This document shows, piece after piece, positions 1 through 6,821 of a stretch of 19,858 nucleotides of DNA. Below the pieces are notes generated by a model. The model was not told where the DNA came from. It saw nothing but the letters and a program-made list of their open reading frames with translations, and did not search any database. Source of the DNA: Phenylobacterium sp. CCH9-H3 (GTDB lineage: Bacteria; Pseudomonadota; Alphaproteobacteria; Caulobacterales; Caulobacteraceae); the NCBI RefSeq assembly GCF_001557235.1, contig NZ_LSJI01000123.1:1-19858 (forward strand), given 5' to 3'. Position 1 is the stretch's first letter. Every line of letters starts with the position of its first letter. The translations under genes were made by a program, and so were the position numbers.

Positions 1-2
1 CA

Positions 3-89
3 CCCGCGGCCTCCCCTGCGCCGCCGCCTGCTCCCGCGCCCCAGCCGCCGGGCCCCGACCCGTCCGACCCGTGGCGCAGCTCCGCCTGA
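3..89 (+). CDS. C-terminal tail of an upstream gene (partial, proline-rich)
   Basis: The third frame is open from the window edge to a TGA at 87-89. It encodes a tail rich in Pro and Ala that ends in DPSDPWRSSA. This looks like a disordered, proline-rich C-terminus or linker rather than random frame reading, and it leaves a normal intergenic gap before the VWA gene. Too little is visible to name the protein. CoxE-type VWA genes often follow a MoxR-type AAA+ ATPase gene, but nothing here shows that this is one. The remaining bases up to 232 show no gene that I can support. Confidence 0.45.
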   Translation, partial: PAASPAPPPAPAPQPPGPDPSDPWRSSA

Positions 90-232
90 CCCGTCCGCGC
101 CGGCCCCCCTTCGCCTGCCATCGAACGACGACCCCGCGCCCCTGCGCGCGGGCGCGACCCCGGCCGCACTGGACATCGCGGACCCGCGGCCCCATCCTTC
201 GCGTTCAAACGACCGTTCGACGCGAGCTGCCG

Positions 233-1411
233 ATGTTCATGCGCTTCTTCACCGAGCTTCGCGAGGCCAAGGTGCCCGTGACGCTGAAGGAATACCTCGC
301 CCTCATGGAGGCGATGGACAAGCAGGTCATCGACCGCTCGGTGGACGACTTCTACTACCTCTCGCGCGCCGCCCTGGTGAAGGACGAGAAGAACCTCGAC
401 AAGTTCGACCGGGTGTTCGGCCACGTCTTCAAGGGCCTGGAGAAGGTGGACGGCGAGGGGATCACCGCCGACATCCCCGCCGAGTGGCTGAAGAAGATCT
501 CCGAGAAGTTCCTCACCGAGGAGGAGAAGGCCCAGATCGAGGCCATGGGCGGCTTCGACAAGTTGATGGAGGCCCTGGCCCAGCGGATCAAGGAACAGAA
601 GGAGCGCCACGAGGGCGGCAACCGGGCCATCGGCACCGGCGGCACCTCGCCCTTCGGCGCCAACGGCTATCACCCCGAGGGCGTGCGGATCGGCCAGGAC
701 AAGGGCCGCCATGGCAAGGCGATCAAGGTCTGGGACAAGCGCGAGTACAAGAACCTCGACGATTCCGTCGAGCTCGGCACCCGCAACATCAAGGTGGCGC
801 TGCGGCGCCTGCGCAAATGGGTGCGCGACGGGTCGGCCGAAGAACTCGACATGGACGCGACCATCAAGGGCACGGCCGAGAAGGGCTACCTCGACATCAA
901 CATGCGTCCCGAACGGCGCAACAAGATCAGCGTCCTGCTGTTCCTCGACGTCGGCGGGTCCATGGACAGCCACATCAAGGTCTGCGAGGAGCTGTTCAGC
1001 GCCGCGCGCTCCGAGTTCAAGAACATGGAGTTCTTCTACTTCCACAACTGCCTCTACGAGGGCGTGTGGAAGGACAACCGGCGCCGGCACACCGAGAAGA
1101 TGAACACCTGGGACGTGCTCCACAAATATCCGCACGATTACAAGGTGATCTTCGTCGGCGACGCCACCATGAGCCCCTACGAGATCACCTATCCGGGCGG
1201 CTCGGTGGAGCATTGGAACGAGGAGGCCGGCGCCATCTGGATGGATCGCGTGGCCCAGATCTACGAACACATGGTCTGGCTGAACCCGACCGCCGAGCGC
1301 CACTGGGACTACACGCCCTCGATCGGGGTGATGAAGCAGCTGGTGGGCGACCGGATGTTCCCCCTGACCATCGACGGGCTGGAAAAGGCGATGCGGGAGC
1401 TGTCGCGCTGA
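233..1411 (+). CDS. VWA domain-containing protein, CoxE type
   Basis: This 392-residue protein belongs to the CoxE-like von Willebrand factor A proteins, which usually work with a MoxR-type AAA+ ATPase as a metal-dependent chaperone or remodelling pair. The N-terminal half is charged and helical, followed by a Gly-rich linker near residues 125-145. The VWA core starts near residue 230. The metal-binding (MIDAS) motif is D239-V-G-G-S243-M, the DxGxS variant usual for this group, and a second metal-contact stretch is DATMSPYE from D310. I chose ATG 233 because the protein from there begins with a normal globular sequence (MFMRFFTELREAKVPVTLKEY). The frame stays open to a GTG at 71, but that extension is Arg/Pro-rich and looks non-coding. 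The substrate or partner is not visible. The family call is firm; the function is not. Confidence 0.88.
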   Translation: MFMRFFTELREAKVPVTLKEYLALMEAMDKQVIDRSVDDFYYLSRAALVKDEKNLDKFDRVFGHVFKGLEKVDGEGITADIPAEWLKKISEKFLTEEEKAQIEAMGGFDKLMEALAQRIKEQKERHEGGNRAIGTGGTSPFGANGYHPEGVRIGQDKGRHGKAIKVWDKREYKNLDDSVELGTRNIKVALRRLRKWVRDGSAEELDMDATIKGTAEKGYLDINMRPERRNKISVLLFLDVGGSMDSHIKVCEELFSAARSEFKNMEFFYFHNCLYEGVWKDNRRRHTEKMNTWDVLHKYPHDYKVIFVGDATMSPYEITYPGGSVEHWNEEAGAIWMDRVAQIYEHMVWLNPTAERHWDYTPSIGVMKQLVGDRMFPLTIDGLEKAMRELSR

Positions 1412-1454
1412 ACGCGCGATAGGCCTAGCATCGGGTAACGCTTATGGGATTCGC

Positions 1455-2114
1455 ATGACCGATCCCCTGATTCAGGACCCGTCCGAGACCGAAGAGGCCG
1501 AGGCCGCCACCAAGCAGGCCGTGTTCAACGCGGCCGAGCGGCTGTTCGCCCTGCACGGCTTCCAGAACGTCTCGGTGCGCGACATCACCGCCGAGGCGGG
1601 GGTGAACCTGGCCAGCGTGAACTACCACTTCGGCTCGAAGGACGCCCTGCTCTTCGAGATCTTCCGCCGGCGGACCTCCGAGCTGAACCGCGAGCGGGCG
1701 CGGATGCTGCACGAGGCGGCCGCCCGCCACGACGGCAAGCCGCCGGTGCGCGACATCCTCGAGGCCTACTTCGCCCCGCCCCTGCGCTGGGCCAACCCCG
1801 ACAACGACCGCCGCATCTCGGTGCAGTTCATCATCCGCGCCCGCTCCGAGGGCACGGCCGAGATGCGCGAGGTGCTGCGCAACGACGTCAGCCACCTGGA
1901 GCGGTTCGCCGGCGCCCTGATGGCCGCCCGCCCCGACCTGCCCAAGGAAGACGTCTACTGGCGCCTGCATTTCGTGCTGGGCATGGTCCACAACAACCGC
2001 TTCGCCGAGTTCGACCGCCTGCACCACCTCTCCGGCGGCCTGACGCGCGAAGGCGACGTCGACGCCCTGCTGAAGCGGATGCTGGACTTCGCCGAAGCCG
2101 GGTTCGACGCCTGA
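1455..2114 (+). CDS. TetR/AcrR family transcriptional regulator
   Basis: A 219-residue DNA-binding repressor of the TetR type. The N-terminal helix-turn-helix spans about residues 20-66 and carries the family hallmarks: an AAERLFALHGF-type helix, then VSVRDITAEAGVNLASVNYHFGSKDAL. The C-terminal half is an all-helical ligand-binding/dimerisation domain of normal length. Its stop codon overlaps the probable start of the MFS gene, so the pair most likely forms an operon in which this protein controls expression of the transporter and of itself; the ligand is unknown. The upstream gap of 43 bases holds a short palindrome TAGGCCTA (1420-1427) and TAACGCTTA close to the start. Either could be part of an operator, but both are too short to claim. 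Confidence 0.9.
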   Translation: MTDPLIQDPSETEEAEAATKQAVFNAAERLFALHGFQNVSVRDITAEAGVNLASVNYHFGSKDALLFEIFRRRTSELNRERARMLHEAAARHDGKPPVRDILEAYFAPPLRWANPDNDRRISVQFIIRARSEGTAEMREVLRNDVSHLERFAGALMAARPDLPKEDVYWRLHFVLGMVHNNRFAEFDRLHHLSGGLTREGDVDALLKRMLDFAEAGFDA

Positions 2115-3262
2115 ACCGGCTGGTCCTCAGCGCCTGCGCGCTGAGGTTCCTGGACACCTTCCTGCTGATCGTCCCGTTCTACACGGTGATGTTCGCCGAG
2201 AAGGGGCTGTCGCCGGCGCAGATCGGCCTGGCCCTCGGCGCCTGGTCGGCCACGGGCCTTTTGCTGGAGATCCCCTGCGGCGTCCTGGCCGACCGCATGT
2301 CGCGCCGTTGGCTGCTGGCGATCTCCCAGCTCCTGCGGGCGGCGGGCTTCCTGGTCTGGCTGGCCGTCCCCAGCTTCTGGGGCTTCCTGGCCGGCATGAC
2401 CTTGTGGGGCATGAAGAGCGCCACCATGTCCGGCGCCTTCGAGGCCGTGGTCTACGACGAGCTCAAGGCCCTGGGGCGCGAGGCCGAGTACGCCCGGGTC
2501 TTCGGCCGCGCCAAGGCCGCCCGCGGCGTGGGCCTGGTCGCCGCCTCGCTGACCGCCGCCGCTGCCGCGCCGCTGGGCTACGAGGCCCTGATCCTCGCCA
2601 GCGCCCTGGCCGGCGTGGCCGCCGCCGCCTCGGCGCTCTGGCTGCCCGCCGCGCCCCGGGCCGTCGCCGTCGCCGACTGGGACTACCTCGCCCACCTGCG
2701 CCGCGGCGCCCGCGAGGCGCTGAGCCTGCCCGGCGTCCCGGCCCTGATCGCCTTCATCGCCGGCGTCCAGGCCGTCGCCTACGCCACCGCCGACTACTGG
2801 CAGCTCTTCGGCCGCGACGTGGGCCTGACCAAGTCCGCCATCGCCCTCTTCATCGCCGCCCTGGCGACGGCCGAGGCGGTCGGCAGCATCCTGGCCCACC
2901 GCATCCGCGGCCTGGACGTGCGCTGGTCCTATGGCCTCACCTGCCTCGGCGGCCTCAGCATCGTGGCGGCCGCCGCGACGCACCAGGCCTGGTCGGTGGT
3001 CCTGCCGCTCATCTACCTCGGCCTCTACAGCCTGGTGGACGTCAGCGCCGACGCCCGCTTCCACCACGCCATCCGCATGGAGACCCGCGCCACCGTCGCC
3101 TCGGTGAAGGGCTTCGCCACCCAGTGCGCCAACGGCGTCCTGATCCTGGGCTTCGGCCTCGTGGCCCAGGCCTCGGACTACCGGACCGCCTTCCTGGCCT
3201 ACGGCGCCGGCCTGACCCTGCTGGGCGCGGCCTACGCCGCCGCCAGCCTCCGCCGGCGCTAG
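2111..3262 (+). CDS. MFS transporter (probable CTG start)
   Basis: A 383-residue inner-membrane major facilitator with about 12 hydrophobic segments. The loop after TM2 carries the MFS motif A type sequence GVLADRMSRR. The start matters: GTG 2186 or ATG 2189 would cut away TM1. The frame upstream reads NRLVLSACALRFLDTFLLIV, a clear first transmembrane helix, and I find no ATG, GTG or TTG in that frame for over 100 bases before 2186. The only well-placed start is CTG 2111, which overlaps the TetR stop as CTGA, the same geometry as the common ATGA coupling. Either CTG is used, or the base is an error or mutation of ATGA. Coupling to the TetR gene suggests efflux of that regulator's ligand. The substrate cannot be told from the sequence. 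Confidence 0.82.
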   Translation: MNRLVLSACALRFLDTFLLIVPFYTVMFAEKGLSPAQIGLALGAWSATGLLLEIPCGVLADRMSRRWLLAISQLLRAAGFLVWLAVPSFWGFLAGMTLWGMKSATMSGAFEAVVYDELKALGREAEYARVFGRAKAARGVGLVAASLTAAAAAPLGYEALILASALAGVAAAASALWLPAAPRAVAVADWDYLAHLRRGAREALSLPGVPALIAFIAGVQAVAYATADYWQLFGRDVGLTKSAIALFIAALATAEAVGSILAHRIRGLDVRWSYGLTCLGGLSIVAAAATHQAWSVVLPLIYLGLYSLVDVSADARFHHAIRMETRATVASVKGFATQCANGVLILGFGLVAQASDYRTAFLAYGAGLTLLGAAYAAASLRRR

Positions 3263-3294
3263 CGGCGCCGCTTGCGCGGGCCTATCTGAACGCC

Positions 3295-3612
3295 ATGCCG
3301 AAGATCGTCACCGACGCCCGCCAGTTCACCGCAGACCGCGCCTGGGGCACCCGCGACCTCGCCGCGATCGAAGGCGCCAGCGTGCGCCTGCATTGGACCG
3401 ACCAGCCCTACAAGTGGCACGTCAACGACGGCGCCGAGGTCTTCCTGGTGCTGGACGGCGAGGTGGAGATGCGCTGGCGCCAGGACGGCCGCGAGCACAC
3501 GACGATCCTGGGGCCCGCGGACATGTTCATCGCCGACGTCGGCGACGAGCACGTGGCGCATCCTGTCGGCCCGGCGCGCATCCTGGTGATCGAGAAGGCC
3601 GGTTCGGTCTAG
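3295..3612 (+). CDS. Small cupin domain protein
   Basis: This 105-residue single-domain protein has a cupin beta-barrel. The first cupin region is WHVNDGAEVFLVLDGEVEMRW (about residues 41-61), with the histidine and glutamate expected of motif 1. The second region is around GPADMFIADVGDEHVAHP (residues 73-90), with the late histidines H86 and H89. Stand-alone cupins of this size bind a metal and serve as small enzymes or sensors; the substrate is unknown. It follows the MFS gene after 32 bases and may be cotranscribed. Its TAG stop at 3610-3612 lies in the palindrome CTAG, whose other strand supplies the stop codon of the oppositely oriented UdgX gene. Confidence 0.85.
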   Translation: MPKIVTDARQFTADRAWGTRDLAAIEGASVRLHWTDQPYKWHVNDGAEVFLVLDGEVEMRWRQDGREHTTILGPADMFIADVGDEHVAHPVGPARILVIEKAGSV

Positions 3613-5045
3613 GCCGCCAGCGTCCAGGCGAACCGCAGGTCCTCGACGAACATGGCGTAGGCCTTCGCCTTGGCCGCCGCGTCTGGGACGCGCAGCAGGT
3701 AGGACGGGTGGTAGGTGACCACCCCCTGCGCCTGGTCGGAAAGCTGCAGCGCCTGGCCGCGGAGCTTGCCGATGGGCGTCGGCTTGCCGAACACCGAGAG
3801 GCCAGCGGTGGCGCCCAGGGCGACGATGACGCGGGGCCGCACGATCCGCCGCTCAGCATCCAGCCACCAGCGGCAGGCGGCGACCTCGCCGGCGTCGGGC
3901 GTCTTGTGGATCCGTCGTTTGCCGCGCAGCTCGTGCTTGAAGTGCTTCACTGCGTTGGTGACGTAGGTCTCGGTGCGCGGCACGCCCGCCTCGGCCAAGG
4001 CGCGGTCGAACACCTGGCCCGCCGGCCCGACGAACGGCTTGCCGGCCAGGTCCTCCTGGTCGCCGGGCTGCTCACCGACGAACAGCAGCCGCGCGCCGGC
4101 AGGGCCCTCCCCCGGCACGCCCTGAGTGGCGTCGCGCCAGAGGTCGCAGCGGCGGCAGCGGTCGACGCCCGCCACCACCTCATCCAGCGAGGTCGGGGCC
4201 TGGCCGTCCCACGGCGCATCGCGGCTGTTGCGGATCGCGGTCCTTACGACGCGGCGGTTGGGTTCTGTGGGAGCTTGACGGACCATGGTGTCGGTGCGGC
4301 CTTGGGCCTGGGCGATGAGCTCGGGAATGAGCGCCGCCTCGGGCAGGTTCCGCCAGTAGCGCTTGGGCATCTCCTTCTGCATCGCTCCGACCTTCAGCCG
4401 CGCCGGATTGAAGATCGAGGCGTAGTAGGTGCGCCAGTAGTCCTCCAGCGCATCCTCGCTGGGCGCATCGGCAGGATCGGCGCCCGGCGTGAAGCTCAGC
4501 TCCGCCATGTCCCAGTGGACACAGGCGTCGGGCGTCAGGATCGAGAAGCGCATGTTGGCGAAGCGTCTGGCGAAGAAGGGCGCCGTCGCCTCGGTCACCC
4601 GGTGGGCCGGCTCGAACCAGGCGACGTAGGCCTCGCCCACCTCGTCCTGTGCGAGGCGAAAGCGCACGAAGGCCTTCATCTTGTGGGCCGCCCGGCTGAC
4701 CTCCTTGGCGAAGTGGTTGGCGCGGGCGAGGTCCGGGTCCGAGGCGATATGCATCAGGTCCCGCTCGTCCTGCAGCCGCCAGAGCAGCCGGTACAGCAAC
4801 GAAAAGCGCTCGTTGGAACGGTGCAGGATCACCCGCGCGGCGAGGTCGACGAAGGCCTTGGGAACCCGGAACTCGGCTTTGACGTCGGTCGGTGGACCGG
4901 GCTCGGCCGCGGCGCCGAACAGCGTGGCCTCGCCGTCCACCGTCCACAGCGCGGCCTCGGGCGGAACCTTGCGGGCCCGCAGGCCCCGCGCGGCTTGGCG
5001 CCAGCCGGCGAAATCGGTCTCGTGGGCGAGGCGGACCACCTCCAT
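3609..5045 (-). CDS. DUF4130-UdgX fusion, uracil-DNA-binding protein
   Basis: This 478-residue protein fuses two domains. Residues about 1-250 match the DUF4130/TIGR03915 type (FSLLYRLLWRLQDERDLMHI, FFARRFANMRFSILTPDACV). Residues about 285-478 are a UdgX-type uracil-DNA glycosylase domain. It shows an iron-sulfur style CRRC near residue 296, motif 1 GEQPGDQED from G324, the UdgX-specific loop K376-R-R-I-H380, and the late HPSYLLR motif. In characterised UdgX proteins the loop histidine forms a covalent bond with the deoxyribose after uracil excision, trapping the protein on the DNA, and H380 is in that position. The start codon overlaps the stop of the upstream radical SAM gene by one base (TGATG), so the two are probably translationally coupled and share the SOS-type promoter. 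The family call is firm; the in vivo role of the pair is unknown. Confidence 0.93.
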   Translation of the reverse strand: MEVVRLAHETDFAGWRQAARGLRARKVPPEAALWTVDGEATLFGAAAEPGPPTDVKAEFRVPKAFVDLAARVILHRSNERFSLLYRLLWRLQDERDLMHIASDPDLARANHFAKEVSRAAHKMKAFVRFRLAQDEVGEAYVAWFEPAHRVTEATAPFFARRFANMRFSILTPDACVHWDMAELSFTPGADPADAPSEDALEDYWRTYYASIFNPARLKVGAMQKEMPKRYWRNLPEAALIPELIAQAQGRTDTMVRQAPTEPNRRVVRTAIRNSRDAPWDGQAPTSLDEVVAGVDRCRRCDLWRDATQGVPGEGPAGARLLFVGEQPGDQEDLAGKPFVGPAGQVFDRALAEAGVPRTETYVTNAVKHFKHELRGKRRIHKTPDAGEVAACRWWLDAERRIVRPRVIVALGATAGLSVFGKPTPIGKLRGQALQLSDQAQGVVTYHPSYLLRVPDAAAKAKAYAMFVEDLRFAWTLAA

Positions 5046-6268
5046 CAGAAGAGGTCCAGTTGCTGTGGCTCGACCTTCCGCCGCAGATCGGCGCCGTCAG
5101 TGAGCGCGCCCGGGCTCCAGTCCGCGCAGACCAGGAACGGCTTCAGCTTTTCGATACTGCGGGACAGCCGCTTCACGTCCGCCAGCTCCAGCCGCTTGAA
5201 CCGGCGGACGTCCAGGATGCGGTCCACCGCGCGCACGCCCAGGCCGGGCACCCGGAGCAGCCGCTCACGCTCGGCGGTGTTCACGTCCACCGGGAAGTCG
5301 CCGCGGTTGCGCAGCGCCCAGGCCAGCTTGGGGTCGATGGCGAGGTCCAGGTCCTCGGTCTCGCCGATGATCTCGGCGCGCTCGAAGCCGTAGAACCGCA
5401 TAAGCCAGTCGGCCTGATATAGCCGGTGCTCGCGCACCAAGGGTGGGCGTTGCAGCGGCAGGCGGGCGGTGGCGTCGGGGATCGGCGAGAAGGCGGAATA
5501 GTAGACCCGGCGCAGGCGGTAGGCGCCGTAGAGGCTCTCGCTGCGCTTCAGGATCGCTCCGTCGGTGGCGGCGTCGGCGCCGACGATCATCTGGGTGGAC
5601 TGGCCGGCGGGCGCGAACCTGGGCGGCGAAGCCTTGCGGCCCTTTTCCTTGGACGCCTCCTCCGACACCCTCACCGCGCCCATGGCCTTCTTGATGCCCG
5701 CCACGTCCTTTTCGGGCGCCAGGGCGACCAGGCTCTCGTCCTTGGGCAGCTCAATGTTGATCGACACCCGATCGGCGTAGAGCCCCGCCTCGTTCACCAG
5801 GGCCGGCGAAGCCTCGGGGATCACTTTCAGATGGATGTAGCCGCGGAAGTCGTGGACCTCGCGCAGGGTCCGCGCGACCCGCACGATCTCCTCCATGGTG
5901 TAGTCCGCCGAGCGGATGATTCCCGAGGAGAGGAACAGACCCTCGATGTAGTTGCGCTTGTAGAAGCTGAGCGTGAGGTCGACGACCTCCTCCACGCTGA
6001 ACCGCGCACGCGGCGTGTTCGAGCTGACCCGGTTCACGCAATAGGCGCAATCGTAGACGCAGAAGTTGGTCAGCAGGATCTTCAGCAGGCTGATGCAGCG
6101 GCCGTCCGGCGCATAAGCGTGACAGATGCCCATCCCGCCGTCCGTGGAACCAACGCCCTTCCCGCCCCGCGAGTCGCGCTTGACGCTGCCGGACGAAGCG
6201 CAGGAGGCGTCGTACTTTGCCGCGTCGGAGAGGATGGCGAGCTTGCGCTTGAGGTCGAGGGGCGGCAC
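5045..6268 (-). CDS. Putative DNA modification/repair radical SAM protein (TIGR03916 type)
   Basis: With GTG 6268 as start the protein has 407 residues, the usual size of the family. The early sequence LDLKRKLAILSDAAKYDASC is family-typical. The radical SAM cluster motif is C70-x3-C74-x2-C77 (NFCVYDCAYC), followed by SSGIIRSADYTMEEI. The C-terminus has a helix-hairpin-helix DNA-binding segment (LLRVPGLGVRAVDRIL). The family is named for its linkage to UDG-family genes, and that linkage is present here; the reaction is not established. The frame stays open to 6520 with an ATG at 6346, but these starts would place the promoter and SOS box inside the coding region. GTG 6268 lies at the predicted transcription start with no Shine-Dalgarno sequence, so translation may be leaderless. 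Confidence 0.92.
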   Translation of the reverse strand: MPPLDLKRKLAILSDAAKYDASCASSGSVKRDSRGGKGVGSTDGGMGICHAYAPDGRCISLLKILLTNFCVYDCAYCVNRVSSNTPRARFSVEEVVDLTLSFYKRNYIEGLFLSSGIIRSADYTMEEIVRVARTLREVHDFRGYIHLKVIPEASPALVNEAGLYADRVSINIELPKDESLVALAPEKDVAGIKKAMGAVRVSEEASKEKGRKASPPRFAPAGQSTQMIVGADAATDGAILKRSESLYGAYRLRRVYYSAFSPIPDATARLPLQRPPLVREHRLYQADWLMRFYGFERAEIIGETEDLDLAIDPKLAWALRNRGDFPVDVNTAERERLLRVPGLGVRAVDRILDVRRFKRLELADVKRLSRSIEKLKPFLVCADWSPGALTDGADLRRKVEPQQLDLF

Positions 6269-6274
6269 GCGACG

Positions 6275-6303
6275 AGAATAATGTTCCCGCTTTGTTCGCG
6301 CAA
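6275..6303 (-). promoter_or_regulatory. Promoter of the radical SAM-UdgX operon
   Basis: On the minus strand, TTGCGC (6303-6298) and TATTCT (6280-6275) are separated by exactly 17 bases, a normal spacing for a housekeeping sigma factor. Each hexamer is an imperfect match (3 and 4 of 6). About seven bases after the -10 element comes GTG 6268, which predicts a leaderless or nearly leaderless mRNA. The whole spacer is occupied by the SOS box. The call rests on motif geometry only. Confidence 0.6.
6283..6297 (-). promoter_or_regulatory. LexA (SOS) box, GTTC-N7-GTTC
   Basis: The plus strand reads GTTCCCGCTTTGTTC, an exact match to the direct-repeat LexA motif of Alphaproteobacteria (GTTC-N7-GTTC). 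It lies inside the 17-base spacer between the -35 and -10 hexamers, 14 bases ahead of the GTG start of the radical SAM gene, where a bound repressor would block RNA polymerase. This predicts DNA-damage induction of the radical SAM-UdgX pair. Confidence 0.82.
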
Positions 6304-6436
6304 GCGAGACCGTGGCGATTTCCTTGTCGCCGATGATCGCCGACATATCGCGAAGCGTGGAACCGTTGCCGTGGACGCGCATTGTCAAGCTGCGGCGCCC
6401 GGTCCCACATCCCCCCGATGCGGAGCGGAACCCGCC

Positions 6437-6467
6437 GGCCCCTGCACCGTCCCTCGAGGCAGGGGCC
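6437..6467. repeat. Inverted repeat (9 bp stem), possible terminator
   Basis: GGCCCCTGC at 6437-6445 is exactly complementary to GCAGGGGCC at 6459-6467, with a 13-base loop. On the plus strand it is followed by the pyrimidine stretch TCTCTATTCTT, giving a loosely terminator-like layout, but no plus-strand gene precedes it. It may instead be the first hairpin of the structured region. Confidence 0.5.
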
Positions 6468-6483
6468 TCTCTATTCTTCGCGC

Positions 6484-6498
6484 AAGGCGCAACGCCTT
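6484..6498. repeat. Small hairpin (6 bp stem)
   Basis: AAGGCG (6484-6489) and CGCCTT (6493-6498) are perfect complements around a three-base loop. The element is short and alone would mean little. It is listed because it lies in line with the longer stems on either side. Confidence 0.4.
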
Positions 6499-6536
6499 CC
6501 GGGCGCGGGTGGGGCTGCATTGCCCGCGAGCTCGGC

Positions 6537-6577
6537 CGAGGGTCTCCGATTTAACGTCACCGCGTCGGAGACCCTCG
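6537..6577. repeat. Perfect 13 bp inverted repeat
   Basis: CGAGGGTCTCCGA at 6537-6549 is the exact reverse complement of 6565-6577, with a 15-base loop that is AT-rich by local standards (TTTAACGTCACCGCG). This is the longest perfect stem that I found in the window. No T-tract follows on either strand, so it does not read as an ordinary intrinsic terminator. It may be part of a structured RNA or a DNA cruciform/protein site. Confidence 0.7.
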
Positions 6578-6603
6578 TGGCCCGCGCGCACCAGGCCCGG
6601 TTG

Positions 6604-6644
6604 CGGCTCCCCCAACGTGGGGGCGTTCTTACGGGGGAGCCGCG
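6604..6644. repeat. Inverted repeat (11 bp stem) with an inner CCCC/GGGG pair
   Basis: GCGGCTCCCCC near 6604-6614 is the exact complement of GGGGGAGCCGC near 6633-6643. Inside lies a second, competing stem, CCCCAACGTGGGG, which could form instead of the inner part of the long stem. Such mutually exclusive pairings are common in regulatory RNAs but also arise by chance in GC-rich DNA. Confidence 0.6.
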
Positions 6645-6658
6645 TTCAGGAGCGCTTC

Positions 6659-6720
6659 GGGACGATCGGTCCGGGGGGAGAGATGAACCGGTGTCCCTCA
6701 AGCCCGGACACCATCGTTCC
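6659..6720. repeat. Nested hairpin: 8 bp outer stem and 7 bp inner stem
   Basis: GGGACGAT (6659-6666) can pair with ATCGTTCC (6713-6720) using one G-U pair. Directly inside its 3' arm, GGTGTCC (6690-6696) pairs perfectly with GGACACC (6706-6712) around a nine-base loop. The two stems stack without a gap on the 3' side, an arrangement that suggests RNA structure. Confidence 0.5.
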
Positions 6721-6821
6721 AAGGCTTGACCGCAGTAGGGCGGGTTCGTTTCCGGCTTGTATCACGCGGGGGTATTTGCGGGGCGGGGGCCCAGGTCGCA
6801 ACAGAGGGCTTGCCTTCGTCC

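Larger units (their letters stand above)
6304..6821. other. Long intergenic region without a convincing gene
   Basis: Between the divergent radical SAM gene and the GntR gene I find no ORF with protein-like composition. Several open frames exist but are rich in Arg, Pro and Gly and have no domain signal. The stretch instead holds consecutive inverted repeats between 6437 and 6727, listed separately, and an isolated TTGACA on the minus strand (6387-6382) with no matching -10. It does not match any tRNA, tmRNA, RNase P, SRP or riboswitch consensus that I can recall. Confidence 0.6.

Noticed and set aside
71..232. 54-residue N-terminal extension of the VWA protein from GTG 71
   Set aside because: It is Arg/Pro/Thr-rich and unlike a folded domain; it overlaps the end of another plausible frame ending at 89.
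1412..1454. TetR operator formed by TAGGCCTA and TAACGCTTA
   Set aside because: Half-sites are only three to four bases, which is expected by chance; they are mentioned only as a possibility.
6269..6520. N-terminal extension of the radical SAM protein to 6520 or 6346
   Set aside because: The extra residues are low-complexity, the family starts near the GTG at 6268, and the extension would cross the promoter and SOS box.
6484..6727. tmRNA, RNase P RNA, SRP RNA, 6S RNA or a known riboswitch
   Set aside because: None of the conserved core sequences I know for these classes is present, and the neighbours are not the usual ones. Only generic structure can be claimed.
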